NCBI GenBank assembly: GCA_035610365.1
Contig: CM069433.1
Location: 129,474,545 to 129,538,544, forward strand
Length of the DNA stretch: 64,000 bases
Origin: Aquatica leii
Taxonomy: Eukaryota > Arthropoda > Insecta > Coleoptera > Lampyridae
Reading direction: 5' to 3'
Shown: one piece after another, positions 30,220-41,305 of the stretch
Layout of the letters: the number at the start of each line of letters is the position of its first letter
Numbering within the stretch: position 1 is the stretch's first letter
The notes under the pieces: generated by a model
What the model saw: the letters and a program-made list of their open reading frames with translations, nothing else
Database searches by the model: none
What the model was told of the DNA's origin: nothing
Position numbers and translations under genes: made by a program

Positions 30220-32650
30220 AAGGTGGGAAATTCTTTCCTATAACTCGTTTCTGGGTCCACAGATAGTGCAAGAGTCGTTTATTCATTATCTAAAAGAGGT
30301 GAAACATTAGTAAAAAAATGTGCCGTGTTAATAAGCAGTCAAAGTAGAAGAAAGTAATTTTGACTATATTAGTGGTTTATAAACTAAAAATTAATAAAAT
30401 AATAGTTTTAAATACATTTGTTAAAAATATATAAATAATAACCACAACTAAGTTTATTTTTTTCTTTTTTTAACATATCTTGAGCTTCGACAATAGATTC
30501 TGGATTATTGCACCTTTTTCCCGTTAAGTTTTTTGAAGAACTAGTCTGGTGCAATACAATCTTTATAAAATGCAATTAGGCGAGAGAGCATAATTTCTTT
30601 CTGTAATTTTACATCTCGCTTAATTTCTTCAATAAACACATCCTTTTTGTTGTCAACAAGAACAATAAAATAACATTTTTTTCGTTGGCAAATATTTAAT
30701 TGCACTTGTATCTAAAAAAAATGTTTGAACATTTCAGTAATTTACCTAGTATTATCTACCTGATAGAAATAGTTGTGAGTTCTTTTTAGGTGTAAGCGAT
30801 CACTTAATAATTTTAAAAACAGGTTATCTTGTTTCGTTGCTTCTTGTAAAGTAATATTTTTTCAGCAACAGAAAGAACACTTTTTAAATCAATTACTGCG
30901 ACATGTGCAAACAAACCTATAAATGGCCTAATGAATGATAGTCTTATTACAGAAGTATGTAGAAATTACCATCTGGAGTTGCAGCTAGGAATCCATAAGT
31001 ACTATCAACATATAGCCCACTTCGTTTTACAGAATTTTCTTGTAACCCTACTTGTATCTCAAATTTCTGTATTGCTAGCTTGTCATGAGGTTTTCCATAA
31101 TGAACGTAGTTATTATGTTGGAGGTCAGGAGGAAATAAAATTGATTTGACCAAAGTACGACACGGCGTACTCAGTCGCTGCTGTTTTATTACTCTGCCAA
31201 AGTAAGATGCAGTTAACCTATTTGAACGTTGATTTTCATAAATAATATAGGTCGATAGTAGTTTGGGCTATTGTTACTCTTTGATGTTCAGAAACCTAAA
31301 AACTATTGGGTACAAGTACAAATTGAAAAAGAAATTACTCGTAAAGCTTCTATTTTAAATTCGCATTGCTGTTTTAATTCTATTCCATTAATTTCGACAA
31401 TATCGGCATTTGGACCATAATGTTCATCTGAAACAATACAAACAATTGCCTGCGTATTTTTTTTTGTGTAAATTGGCGGCTTTGACTAGATATGTATGTT
31501 GTAGCAATTGTATTTGGGCAGCTACCGGTATGAAATGTCTATAGTTAAATACCGAATCACAAATAAGACTTATAAAACGTACCAGTTAATTTTTTCGAGG
31601 ATTTGAATGCCACTTAATTCCATAATTATATCGTAGTCCAGGCAAATTGTATCTTGTCTGAAAAGATCATCTTGAAATTGAGTTGAGTCTTTTTTCCCCT
31701 TGTGAATTAAAACACAATGTTCATATAATTTTCACAGTTGTTATTAGTAGCATTAAACAAAAGGCGTTTACATTTTCTAACAAACTCAACAGCTGCAGTA
31801 TCGTGGTGTCACAAACAATAATCTTTCAAATATTCTGTGCGATCTATCTCACTAATGTCCTTCTTGCAAATGTATTCTTTACATTTTGTATGTTGTTCAA
31901 ACACATGATTAGGATTGTTCATAATGTCTTCTTGTAGTGATGCAAGATTTTTATCTTGACTATGAAAATTAATTGCTCCTTTTACTGCAGCTCCAAGTCG
32001 TTTTATATACGTGGGTTTTACAAATTTTCTAGCGGCCGAAGGAAACTGCATTATTAGCAAGATTTTTACCATAATTTTTGAAAACATGGTTTGAGCATTC
32101 TACTTTTTTAATACCTCTGTCATAAAAAAATTCCCTCTCAAACTCTAGCAAACACGCTTGAGTCGCCATTTCCAATAAATCTTTTGTATCGGATCTGGTC
32201 CATTTGCTCTAAATTCCTCAACTAGTGTATTTATTTCTCACGCCTAAATACATATTTTTTTTTACTATGAGAACGATACAACTCCTCCAAAAACTTAATA
32301 GCTTGGTAGTGATTCTATGCGACCATAGATCCTTAGATGTGGAGGATAGGCACAACTCAGAAAGAAAACTCTGTAGTAATTGTGGCTACGTTTCGTTGGC
32401 TATTGTGCCAACTTTATCAGGCCAATCTAACAGTAGAACGTTTAATTTCTGCCCATGTATACATATAATTAAAACATGGACAAAGTAGGTAGACACGAAG
32501 ACATATAACCTTATACGACACAAAACTTAACCCACACATAAGCTGAATCTCAATGATAGAATGAGATTTTATTAATGTGCATCGAGTTAAAGTCTTTTTT
32601 AATTAACATTACTTTTACTGGTCCGATAACATGGAAATTTCCCACCTTAA
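30220..32650 (-). mobile_element. Mutator-like/YqaJ element remnant
   Basis: AAGGTGGGAAATT at 30220 is mirrored by AATTTCCCACCTT ending at 32648, giving 13-bp inverted ends about 2.43 kb apart. The minus-strand coding remnants between them have a Mutator-like transposase part followed by a YqaJ nuclease part. I could not see a clean target duplication. The ends are the best candidates, but internal repeats cannot be ruled out. Confidence 0.55.
30450..32215 (-). pseudogene. Mutator-like transposase/YqaJ exonuclease fusion, decayed
   Basis: Minus-strand order: about 32210-32100 RYKRFIGNGDSSVFARV and KKVECSNHVFKNYG (a conserved block of Mutator-like domains); about 32040-31830 PTYIKRLGAAVKGAINFHSQ and LASLQEDIMNNPNHVFEQHT, then CKEYICKKD; about 31153-30950 VKSILFPPDLQHNNYVHYGK, KFEIQVGLQENSV and GLYVDSTYGFLAATPDG (the YqaJ nuclease core, with the D of ATPDG); about 30700-30460 CQRKKCYFIVLVDNKKDVFI and a C-terminal tail. 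YqaJ domains are RecB/lambda-exonuclease-type nucleases. Many stops and shifts separate the blocks. A relative with the same order lies at 60.1-61.4 kb. Confidence 0.7.
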
Positions 32651-32656
32651 TAAAGG

Positions 32657-34275
32657 TTAATTATCATTTAATAATTATTCTCTTCTGAATAAAGAACTTC
32701 TAATATTTTTCTTTTTAATGATTTTCTTCTTGCAGCATCTTCAACTTGTGCTACCTCGTGTGCAACAAATTCACGAAAGAAAGTTTCAGCTTTTGGTTTG
32801 TGGGTTAAGTGTTGCCGGGTTTCAATAATTTGCAAGTCGACTTTTCCTCGATCATTTTTTTTTGTTTTGTGTTTTCTACGGTGTTTGTTCCGGTAGTCCT
32901 ATTGCACGTGGGGTGTTTTTTTCACATGTTCTGATGTCGTTACACCTGCACTTTTACAAAAGCGTATATTAAATCTAAACGTTAAACTACAAATTTAAAA
33001 AATGCCATCTAAACTGTGAGTAACAACACCATCTCGTGACACGGATTTCCTTAGATTTTATGTATTCACATAGTTAAATTAGTACTTACCAAAAATTTCT
33101 TAAATTACTTAAAAACGTTATATACCACTATGTTTGGAATAAATAATAAGAGATGCATAAATACGACATAGACTTAAGAATTATTAAGGAGCATTGCGAA
33201 CACATACATTAATTGTTCTATATCCCTACTTTATGAATTACGTATCTGATATGTATTTGTTATGTTTAAGCTCATTGTTCATTAGTACTAAGAAACATTT
33301 TAATCGGAGTATAGATTCAGAAACTAGCTAATGCACAAATCAACAGCACAAATAACAAATTTCCACCGATTTAAAAGCTGGAAAACTAAAAGGCTTTAAA
33401 AAAACTTTAAGCCAGTTGTTAATGTGGATTCAGTCATAGATGTAAAAATGAGAGATACAATTTACGTCATGTATTCAAAAAATAAGTACGATTAAATGAT
33501 CTTCGATCTATTTATTAAATTTAATTTTAGAAATATTTTAACTGATTACCTTATTAAAAATGTTAAAAGAAACAAGTATTTTTAAAGGAGGTTGCACCAG
33601 TTTAGCTAATATTTTACTTAACATTAGATTCAAATGGAAAAATAAAGATAACTGCAGAGCGTTATTTGAAATTGAACATGTTGCTTCAGCAAGGGTCAAG
33701 TTTCAAGTTTCTAAAACAATATACTACAAACCTAATTAGCAAAAATCAATGTGTATATTTTTTAATGTGTCTATTTAGAAAAAAACTTTGATTTTTGAAA
33801 AAGGATCTATAAATTAATCAAAGTTCAAAAACCGTTCAGCACAAATTTACTTCTGAAAGAAAAAGGTAAATGTTTAGTCTTTGTTAACAGTAACTGTGCA
33901 TCTATTAATGTTATTTAACAAACAAGGTTGTTAATGACAGCGATTAATAATCGAGACATTTTAACGCCGTGAAGGAGTCTAGTGAGCGAGTGTAGCGATC
34001 GAACGCGTTAATGTTGTCGAGATTATTTGTCGCTGATTAACAAAACGTGTGAAGTTATAAGGAAACTAAAGCATACGTAACCCGTTGTTATATCTAGTAG
34101 TCGCGCAATATCGTTAAATCAGTGGTTGTTAAAAATTGTTTATTAATCGGGGTCATTAAGGTCATTAAGGATCTATTTCTGATACGTTATTATACGTTAA
34201 TATTACTATTGACAGATGAACGACGAAAAATCATATTTTTAGTTTATTTTAGAATTAGATATCGAAACATTTTTC
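32657..34275. other. gene-free stretch
   Basis: Apart from the hairpin at 33930-34041 nothing was recognised. A minus frame near 32700-32860 is weakly basic but unassigned. The region 33000-33900 is plain AT-rich sequence. Confidence 0.5.
33930..34041. repeat. 112-bp hairpin with 37-38-base arms
   Basis: The left arm, starting GTTAATGACAGCGATTAATA, pairs with the right arm ending TTTGTCGCTGATTAAC, with a few mismatches and small bulges, around a GC-richer loop containing GTGAGCGAGTGTAGCGATCG. The contrast in composition with the flanks is strong. It could be a fold-back repeat or a remnant of a TIR element. Confidence 0.6.
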
Positions 34276-34279
34276 TATA

Positions 34280-34510
34280 TTTAGGTTTATTGTACTGCAC
34301 GCTGGAATTAAAAAACGGGTTACTCCATCGGTTTCATTAGGTTTTTCTTCAAACACTCACTTGGATTATCATGAGGATAAAACCAAAATAAATTTCTTAA
34401 CGTGGTTTGAAAATTCATTATTGAAAGAGTTAAAATATTCATCACTAATAATTATGGAAAATTTAAGGTACCATAGCGGTTTGATTCAAACACAACCATC
34501 ACAAAATTGA
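34280..34510 (+). pseudogene. IS630-type DDE transposase fragment
   Basis: From about 34315 the sequence gives RVTPSVSLGFSSNTHLDYHE, then KINFLTWFENSLLKELK and SLIIMENLRYHSGLIQ. The pattern 'DYHxxMN...F..WF...L..L...SxIVMDNAxYHS' marks an IS630-type transposase family in which the conserved DN precedes the second catalytic block. Here D is replaced by E (MEN). No other blocks are found nearby. The weak helix-region trace inside the 1800-bp TA element (7.3 kb) may be from the same family. Confidence 0.5.
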
Positions 34511-34583
34511 AAATGTAGGAGTGGCCGATTAAAAATTAAATAAAACTTGATACTGGATTATTAAAAATTAATGTGCCAGTTCG

Positions 34584-34615
34584 CCGATGATGACAGCCTA
34601 GCTGTCAAAACACAT
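34584..34615 (+). ncRNA. decayed hammerhead-like motif
   Basis: CCGATGA (one change from CTGATGA) at 34584-34590 is followed by a spacer T, then a perfect stem II GACAGC (34592-34597) / GCTGTC (34601-34606) with loop CTA, then AAAA where GAAA is expected, then CACATGT. Stem II is preserved while two core positions are mutated, so it is probably inactive. No reverse transcriptase remnant adjoins it. Confidence 0.4.
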
Positions 34616-35389
34616 GTTAGAGTTTATTTAATTATTATATGCATTTAGTGGTTTTTCGTAACTATTAATATAAGAACAAGCAACCCAAAAAATACAAAGC
34701 TGATGTGATTTAATTAGTTACTTATAATCATCAAGTTTTAATCAAAACATTAAAAATATAATATGGGAATAACAAAAACGTATTATAACAAAGAAAGCAC
34801 TTAGTAGTGTTACACCGTAGATAAAGCATAATAGTGTTCTTCATACTGACAAAGAAATTTAAAAGTGTTGAAACCGAAAAGTTTTGGATGTTGAAGGAAT
34901 AAGTAGTTCAGAAGGTGAATATTAATATAAATCAGATCAAGGCCCGGTCTTTCCATGTCAAAATAAACTGATCAATAACTATTTTGTAAATAAATTTATC
35001 TGTAGGCGTTATTTGATAAATAATATATAACTGTCTATTTAAGTGATTTTATTTGACGAATTGTTGTTTGGAATATTTCTATTGCAAAATAATGTTGGCA
35101 GCACAAAAGTCATATTACTTATTTCAGAATATTTGTTAAACAAGGATAGTTTATTATGAAACTTATGTATAATAGAAAAGATTAACAAATAAACAATCTT
35201 TATAAATATCCATAGTGACATAGTTGAATTTTTACCTGTCTTTTCAAGATTTTAATGAAGTTATAGCGGTTATAGGTTAGTGATCCAAGTAAACATACTG
35301 AGAATTGAATTCATTATCAAACCAAGACTATGTAAGTGCTGATGAATATGTTGTTATAGTTTATAATTAATGTATTTTTCTTTAGATAA

Positions 35390-36020
35390 TGGAAGAAACT
35401 GACAGCATTCCTAAAGCAAAACGAAAACGAGCAATAAACTTTACGGAACTGGAAATAAGAATTTTAGTAAACGTTATATAAAAAAATATATAAACATTAT
35501 TGAAAATAAACAAAGCGACGCTGTTACTTGGAAGCAAAAAAATAACACGTGGGACGAGGTCGCAAAAGAACATAATGCTCTTACAGGACAGGTTAATACA
35601 ACCAGTAAAGAGTTAAAACTTAAATATGACTGCATTAAAAAAGCAATTAAATAGAAACAATCCTACAATAAAATGGAAATATTTAAAACTGGAGGAGGAA
35701 ATCCAAACGTTCAAGATTTTACGGATTATGAAGAAAAAATTTTAAATCATATATTGTTAAGTGTAGATAGATTGTTATCCGAAAACGATTGTGATAACAA
35801 TGGTTTAAGTAAGAATAATGGATTTCGTATGAATCTTTTAATTAAGAACAGTAATTTGGGTACCACATTACAAACTCGTGAACAAAATCAAAGAAAAGAC
35901 AGTGCAATTGCTTCTGTATCTGAAGCACTTTGCACAGATGTAATAAAATCTGTGGCAACATTAAATGCAGATATAAGTAAAACTAATAACCACGAAAATA
36001 TAGAAGACGTAGAGGGATGA
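35390..36020 (+). pseudogene. Myb/SANT-like accessory protein of Harbinger copy B
   Basis: Starts MEETDSIPKAKRKRAINFTE, closely matching copy A. A stop follows LVNVI at about 35480 because of a frame change, and a second stop (TAG, about 35652) replaces the Gln in the K-K-Q repeat. From 35673 the frame is open: KTGGGNPNVQDFTDYEEKIL, NLGTTLQTREQNQRKDSAIA, SEALCTDVIKSVATLNADIS, ending EDVEG. It therefore preserves the C-terminal half that copy A lost by frameshift. Between them the two copies show the whole ancestral protein. Confidence 0.8.
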
Positions 36021-36029
36021 TGATGAGAA

Positions 36030-36330
36030 AAAAGAAAGTTGTTGTTCGAAAAGTTAATGAAGGGGGTGGGGCGGAAATATGGGGGTGGAAGGACTGGAGG
36101 GAGGTAGAAGGTCTACAGGAAAAATACCGGAGATGGGTTTTGGGACTGGACAGAGATACACAAGGGTATATTGTGAAAGAGGTACAGGTAGCAAAATAAG
36201 AATAGAGACAGGAAAAAGGACCATAAAATACAAGGAAGAACTGAGGGAAAAAACAGAATGCAAAATACTTCAAGAATGTTGGAAAGAGATAAAGAGAGGA
36301 AAAGTGAAGTACGGGTAGGGGAAAGGAGGG
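36030..36330 (+). pseudogene. non-LTR retrotransposon C-terminal fragment
   Basis: One frame gives AEIWGWKDWREVEGLQEKYR then RWVLGLDRDTQGYIVKE. A shifted frame continues GSKIRIETGKRTIKYKEELR. The block 'WGWKExxxxExxxxxYLRWxLGLDxxTPGYxVREE' is typical of the region after the reverse transcriptase in some insect non-LTR elements. The segment is strikingly G/A-rich against its AT-rich surroundings. It lies inside Harbinger copy B, between the Myb/SANT-like frame and the truncated transposase, exactly where the transposase 3' half is missing. Confidence 0.65.
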
Positions 36331-36419
36331 TAAGATGACGAAGTGGGTAAGTTGACGAATTGCGAAAGTAAAGAGTTGATTAAAAATAGCAAAACAGGTA
36401 TTACGATTTATAATATATA

Positions 36420-36962
36420 TATAGGTACTTGCCTGGCGATATTAATCTCATGTGTGTGCAGTCCAATGCTCCAATAATTCTTGGAAACCTTGCAGTTAAT
36501 GCAAATCGCCGTGCTGATTCTTGATATTCTTCTAGAGTTTCGGGAAATCTTGTATATATCTGCCTTAATTGCACAATTGCATTTATAACACGAGGAATAA
36601 TTTTTCCTGCTGTTGACTTATTAATTCCTACAAAGTCCCTGCTAAATATTTCAACGTTAGAAGTAATAATGGAGAAACAGGAGAATAAAGAAATATTCAT
36701 ATTATGGCAAACAGTTTTTTAATGAAAATAATATAACTAACCGGTTTGAACGATGTTGTAGTCGTGCTTTTATTTGCTCCAACAATAGCAATGTTATAAC
36801 TTTAGATCATCGAAATCGATGTAAAAATCCTTTTTCGTCCCATCTTTCAAAATGGTTTACCCGTTCTCTTATGGTGTAAGGGTGGCGTTCAGGGTTTAAA
36901 AACTGTAGTAGATCTTGTATCTCTTCGTCCTCAACTTCTTCAAAATTATAAAAAATATCCAA
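36420..36962 (-). pseudogene. HARBI1-like transposase N-terminal half, copy B
   Basis: Homologous to the start of the copy A transposase, but the initiator ATG is TTG here (minus strand, at 36962). After an intron-like gap the frame 36700-36425 reads DFVGINKSTAGKIIPRVINA, QLRQIYTRFPETLEEYQESA and FPRIIGALDCTHMRLISPGK, so the first catalytic D block is intact where copy A has a frameshift. The gene then breaks off into unrelated sequence at about 36420; the second D and the E are missing. Confidence 0.8.
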
Positions 36963-37194
36963 CTGTTACACGAATTGATGTGACGTTAATAACGATCGGT
37001 TCAGTTTGTCATTAATCGGCGACTATTGACAACCCGATCACGTTATTTTGACGTTTAAGGTCTAAATAAGTTAACTTTCAGATAAATAAATATTTTAAGA
37101 ATATGACCTATTAGAAAGTGGAAAGACGGATGAAACGTCTATTTGACAAATTAATTTTATCAGAAACTTTATTTGGAGATGGAAAGACCGGGCC

Positions 37195-38017
37195 TAAAAC
37201 TAATAGATATTTATTTGTATTATAAAAGTAATAAGTGTTATTTATTAAGAATGGTTAGTACATAAGCAGTTGTTAATAAAAGTTTGATATTAGTATGCAT
37301 TTTGTGAATGTGTGCTACTAATCACGTATTAAGCAGTTCAAATCGATTGTATATACAAATACATAGACTAAATTAAGAAAAGTGGCGTAGTACTACCGAC
37401 ACACTTTAGCATAGCTTTACATATTGAAATGTCTAAATAAAAAGATTTGAAACAATTATGTACTCTATTTGTTAAACCGGAATTTTTATACAGCTTTGTT
37501 GCAAATAAAATATATAAACACGTTTGTACAAATTTTATTTAAGTATACGCAGCGTGCAGAACAGTAACAACATATGTTTACACGACTTGGTGATTTAATT
37601 TTTTTTATTACCACAAGAATGAAATGTCCAATACTTAAATTATATTCACACTTATACATATAGAAACTCGTTTACACTTTACAAATAACAAAATAACTTG
37701 AAATATCAGCGGAAACATGATAATCTGGACTTTTTAGGCAATTGAAATTTCATGTGTCAAAATAAACAAATCAACATAACCTAACTTTAAAAAGGCCTCC
37801 GTGTAATTAGCATATACGTATAAACAACTATACCGCTGATGCTTGGCTTGACCTCGTAGGAAACATTAGAGTGCAGACGTCTGCACCGAAAAGTATTTTT
37901 TCATCTATGCGCATGCGCGAACGTTTGATTTACATCGTATTATCATATGATCGCCATTTGTAAAAAAAATTATTAACTGTCATATACGTATAGTATTTTA
38001 CGTTTTTCTTATTAGGT
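37195..38017. other. gene-free stretch upstream of P-like transposase
   Basis: AT-rich, without coding blocks. The last 150 bases contain three palindromes (next entry), probably the 5' control or terminal region of the P-like element. I could not define its terminal inverted repeat. Confidence 0.45.
37871..37951. promoter_or_regulatory. palindrome cluster upstream of the THAP start codon
   Basis: GTGCAGACGTCTGCAC (37871-37886) is a perfect 16-bp palindrome containing GACGTC. TGCGCATGCGC (37908-37918) is nearly a full NRF1-type palindrome. ATCATATGAT (37942-37951) is a third. All fall within 150 bases of the ATG at 38018. They may be promoter elements or transposase-binding sites of the P-like element; no TATA box was singled out. 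Confidence 0.4.
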
Positions 38018-41000
38018 ATGACTTTTAGCAAATATTGTTATTTGTGTCGCGTGAATCGTGAGGAGCAATCAACCACTTTGCATTTATAAGTATCTAACAG
38101 AGTTAGGTTATATCAAAACTTACTGCTTTCACGAAGATCTAAATCAATATTGTAATTTATTCTTTATATGTTTCCAAAGAATCCGATACGAGTTGTTGTA
38201 TGGAAACAAGCATGTGCCTTGCAAGAAGGTGATGATGTATCTCGACTTTTTATGTGCTCCAAACATTTTAAACCAGAAGATTATGTTGAGCCAAATGCAC
38301 CCAAGTTTGGTGGAAAACTCAGATTAAAACCTAACGTGTTTCCTTCAGTATCTGTTCCGAATAAAATTAATGAAACAACAGGAAACTTCAAGGATTCTAC
38401 ATTGGAAGAAACAAAGGATGCAACTCTAGAATTATCTTTAATAGTAGACGTAGAACCTTCATGCAGTTATGAAAAAGAACCTGGTATTTATTTTAATTAA
38501 AGTTTATCTAGAACATGTTCTAAAGTAATCGAATTTTTTTAATTAATGGTGTTACAACTTGCAGTTCTTATAAATGTATTTATTGTAACGAAAATATTGT
38601 ATGCAAAATAGATTTGCTAAGAAATTGAAATTCACATACTTAACTTCAACAAATTTGGCTACAACACAATTGTAGCATTCTTGATTTTCGATAATTTTGT
38701 TATGCAAGTACTTTTAATTAAGGAAGTTGGATGACTTTAAAACATGTAATAAGGATTTAACCATTAACTTATTTTTCAATTAAAATATTTTTTTTTATTA
38801 AAAAAGCAATGAATGGGTGCCCTTTGACTTCATTTGGTGCATTAACAATTGCTTCTACAAACGATCAGTTATATTATTCACAATTTTATTGGCCATCTCT
38901 ACTATTGAGTGTTAATATTTTGATTTGTTGTTATTTAAATAATAATTTTTTGTATCTTATAGACAATGTGATACCATCCACGCCTAAAAGAAAAAGATTC
39001 TTTGAGCCAAGATATTTTGGGGAAATTCGATCACCTGACCTTGCTACTCCCAAAAGACGTAAGAAAGCCTTTAACTTAGCAAAACGCCAAATATATCAAC
39101 TAAAGCTAAAGAATAAAGCTTTAGAACAACGAACCAGAAGACTGAAAAAAAAATAACTTCGCTTGAGGGCCTTATAAGGCACCTGAAACAACAAAATGTT
39201 TTATCTGAAAGTTTCGGCGATGTACTCTTTGTGAGTAGTCAAAATGGGCACAATAGACCAATATATTATGCTAAATGATTTTTTATAGGAAGCTATGCCA
39301 ACAAATATACAACAGTTAATTGGAAGAAAATTAAAATCCAAAAAAAGTACTCCCCGGAAATGAGAAGTTTTGCGCTTAGTTTGCAGTTTTATTCGTCAAA
39401 AGCTTATAATTACATAAGAAAAGTGTGGAAGAATTTGTTGCCTCACCCATCAACACTTCGGGCTTGGTATACTGTTGTTGACGGCAATCCAGGATTCACC
39501 GATGAAGCACTAAAAGCAATTAAAATGCGAGGAAACAAAAAACACCTAATTTTAAATTTGGTTATAGATGAAATGTCCATTCGTGAGTAACTAATTTTTG
39601 ACAAAGATAGATTTTATGGGTGTGTAGACTTAGGAACAAATTGGAATAAGGAAAATGATAATTTGCAGCTGGCAAAAAATGTGCTAGCTTTTATGGTGGT
39701 ACCCGTAAATGATGGATGGAAAGTGCCAATTGGTTATTTTTTTATTAAAGGACTAACCGCTTCGGAGAGAGCAAATTTATTAACTAAATGCTTAGAATTA
39801 TTGCATGAAACGGGTACCACAGTGCAATCCTTAATCTTTGACGGGACAGCGGTAAATATTAGCATGTGCAACTATTTAGGTGCAAACTTTCACTACGATT
39901 CAAATAATTTCAAACCCTATATTATCCATCCCATTACACATAAAAATATTTATATATTTTATGATGCATGTCATATGATAAAATTAGTACGAAACACATT
40001 AGGAGACAAAGGGATAATTATTGACGAGGAAAATAATAAAATTCAATGGGAACATCTAAAACAATTAAATGAAGTACAAATTAAAGAAGGACTGCACTTG
40101 TCAACAAAATTAACTAATAAAAATGTTCAGTTTTATAATAATAGAATTATTGTACGCCTTGCAGTGCAAACTTGCAGTCAAAGCGTGTCAAGTGCCTTGC
40201 TTTATTTAAAACAACTAATTATTTGCCGAAAGTTTTTAGCGACTGTGAGGCTACATCCAAATTTTGCTTGATGTTCAATAATTGCTTTGACCTCTTAAAT
40301 TGTCGAAACAAATTTTCTAAATGTAACATGTACAACATCCCAATTGATAAAAATTCCATTGTTTTTTTAAAAGAGCAATCAATTACATTGATTAATTACA
40401 TTAAAGAATTGAAAGATCTGCATGGCAACAAATTAATTAATAGCAATCGAAAAACAGTTTTTTTGGGATTTATTATAAATTTAAGTAATATATTTAATTT
40501 TTATGACGAGGTCGAGAACAAAATGAAGTACTTGTTAAGTTTCAAACTAAGTCAAGATTTTTTAGAAACGTTTTTTAGCGCTATCAGAAGCCGTGGGGGA
40601 TTCAACAACAATCCCAATGCTAAACAATTTATCAGCGCTTATAAGAGGCTGTTACTTAAAACAGAAATCAAATTATTTGAGAACGCAAATTGTTTAGCAG
40701 ATGAGATCGATATCTTACATATGTCGGCAAAAAAAAATTATATTTCTCCTGTCACCACTGAAGATGTTGAAACAATTCCTGCTGATGTATTTGACCATGA
40801 CTATATAAATACAATGTGGAAATTAAATTCTTATGTAGACAATGTGGTCGAATATATCAGCGGATTTATTTTAAACAAAATAATTAAAGTAATGGATTGT
40901 AACATATGTAAGCCATTTTTAATCAGGGCTGATAAGGAGTTAATTTTAATTAAAATAAAAAATGGTGGAAAATTGTTATTTCCTTCCGAAGAAGTTATAA

Positions 41001-41305
41001 AGATCTGTAAAATTGCTGAAAAAATATTCAGGGAAAATATCGCAAAGCTTTCGATAAGAAATATTAAAGCCATTTTGTCTAACCGCCTTTTTAATCAATA
41101 TATTCAAATAACATTCCTCCAGAGGAAATTACTAAATCACATTAAAACCCAAGATTACTTGGACAATCATATTGTCCAAATTATTAAATTAATAATAGAC
41201 ACTTATCTCAATATCAGATTTTTCCATGAAGCGAAGCTAGCATCAGTTAAAAGTGATTATATTAGAAATAAATATAATAGGTTAATTTTGTTTAAAAATC
41301 AATGA
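38018..41305 (+). pseudogene. P-like (THAP9-type) transposase, nearly complete, a few lesions
   Basis: A THAP zinc finger begins MTFSKYCYLCRVNREEQSTT and, after a break near 38085, continues FPKNPIRVVVWKQAC and FMCSKHFKPEDY, with LKPNVFPSV as the AVPTxF box. Introns are plausible at 38484-38962 and 39229-39289. The coil region (STPKRKRFFEPRYFGEIRSP) leads into RSFALSLQFYSSKAYNYIRK. Catalytic blocks: ILNLVIDEMSIR (D), SLIFDGTAVN (D), IFYDACHMIKLVRNTLG, and KLSQDFLETFFSAIRSRGGF (E). Lesions: single-base losses in A-runs near 39150 and 39343, TAA at 39588-39590, and a frameshift near 40220. It is the best-preserved P-like copy here. Host cutting and joining of the element would be its original role. 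Confidence 0.85.

Larger units (their letters stand above)
34941..37194. mobile_element. PIF-Harbinger element, copy B (inverted relative to copy A)
   Basis: The left end GGCCCGGTCTTTCCATGTCA (34941) and right end GAGATGGAAAGACCGGGCC (to 37194) are the same terminal repeats as copy A. Gene order is reversed, so the two copies face opposite ways about 9 kb apart. The target flanks (TCAA / TAAA) no longer match exactly. This copy lost the 3' half of its transposase and gained a non-LTR fragment in its centre. Confidence 0.88.

Noticed and set aside
36017-36318. Minus-strand frames opposite the G/A-rich segment
   Set aside because: Shadows of the plus-strand non-LTR fragment.
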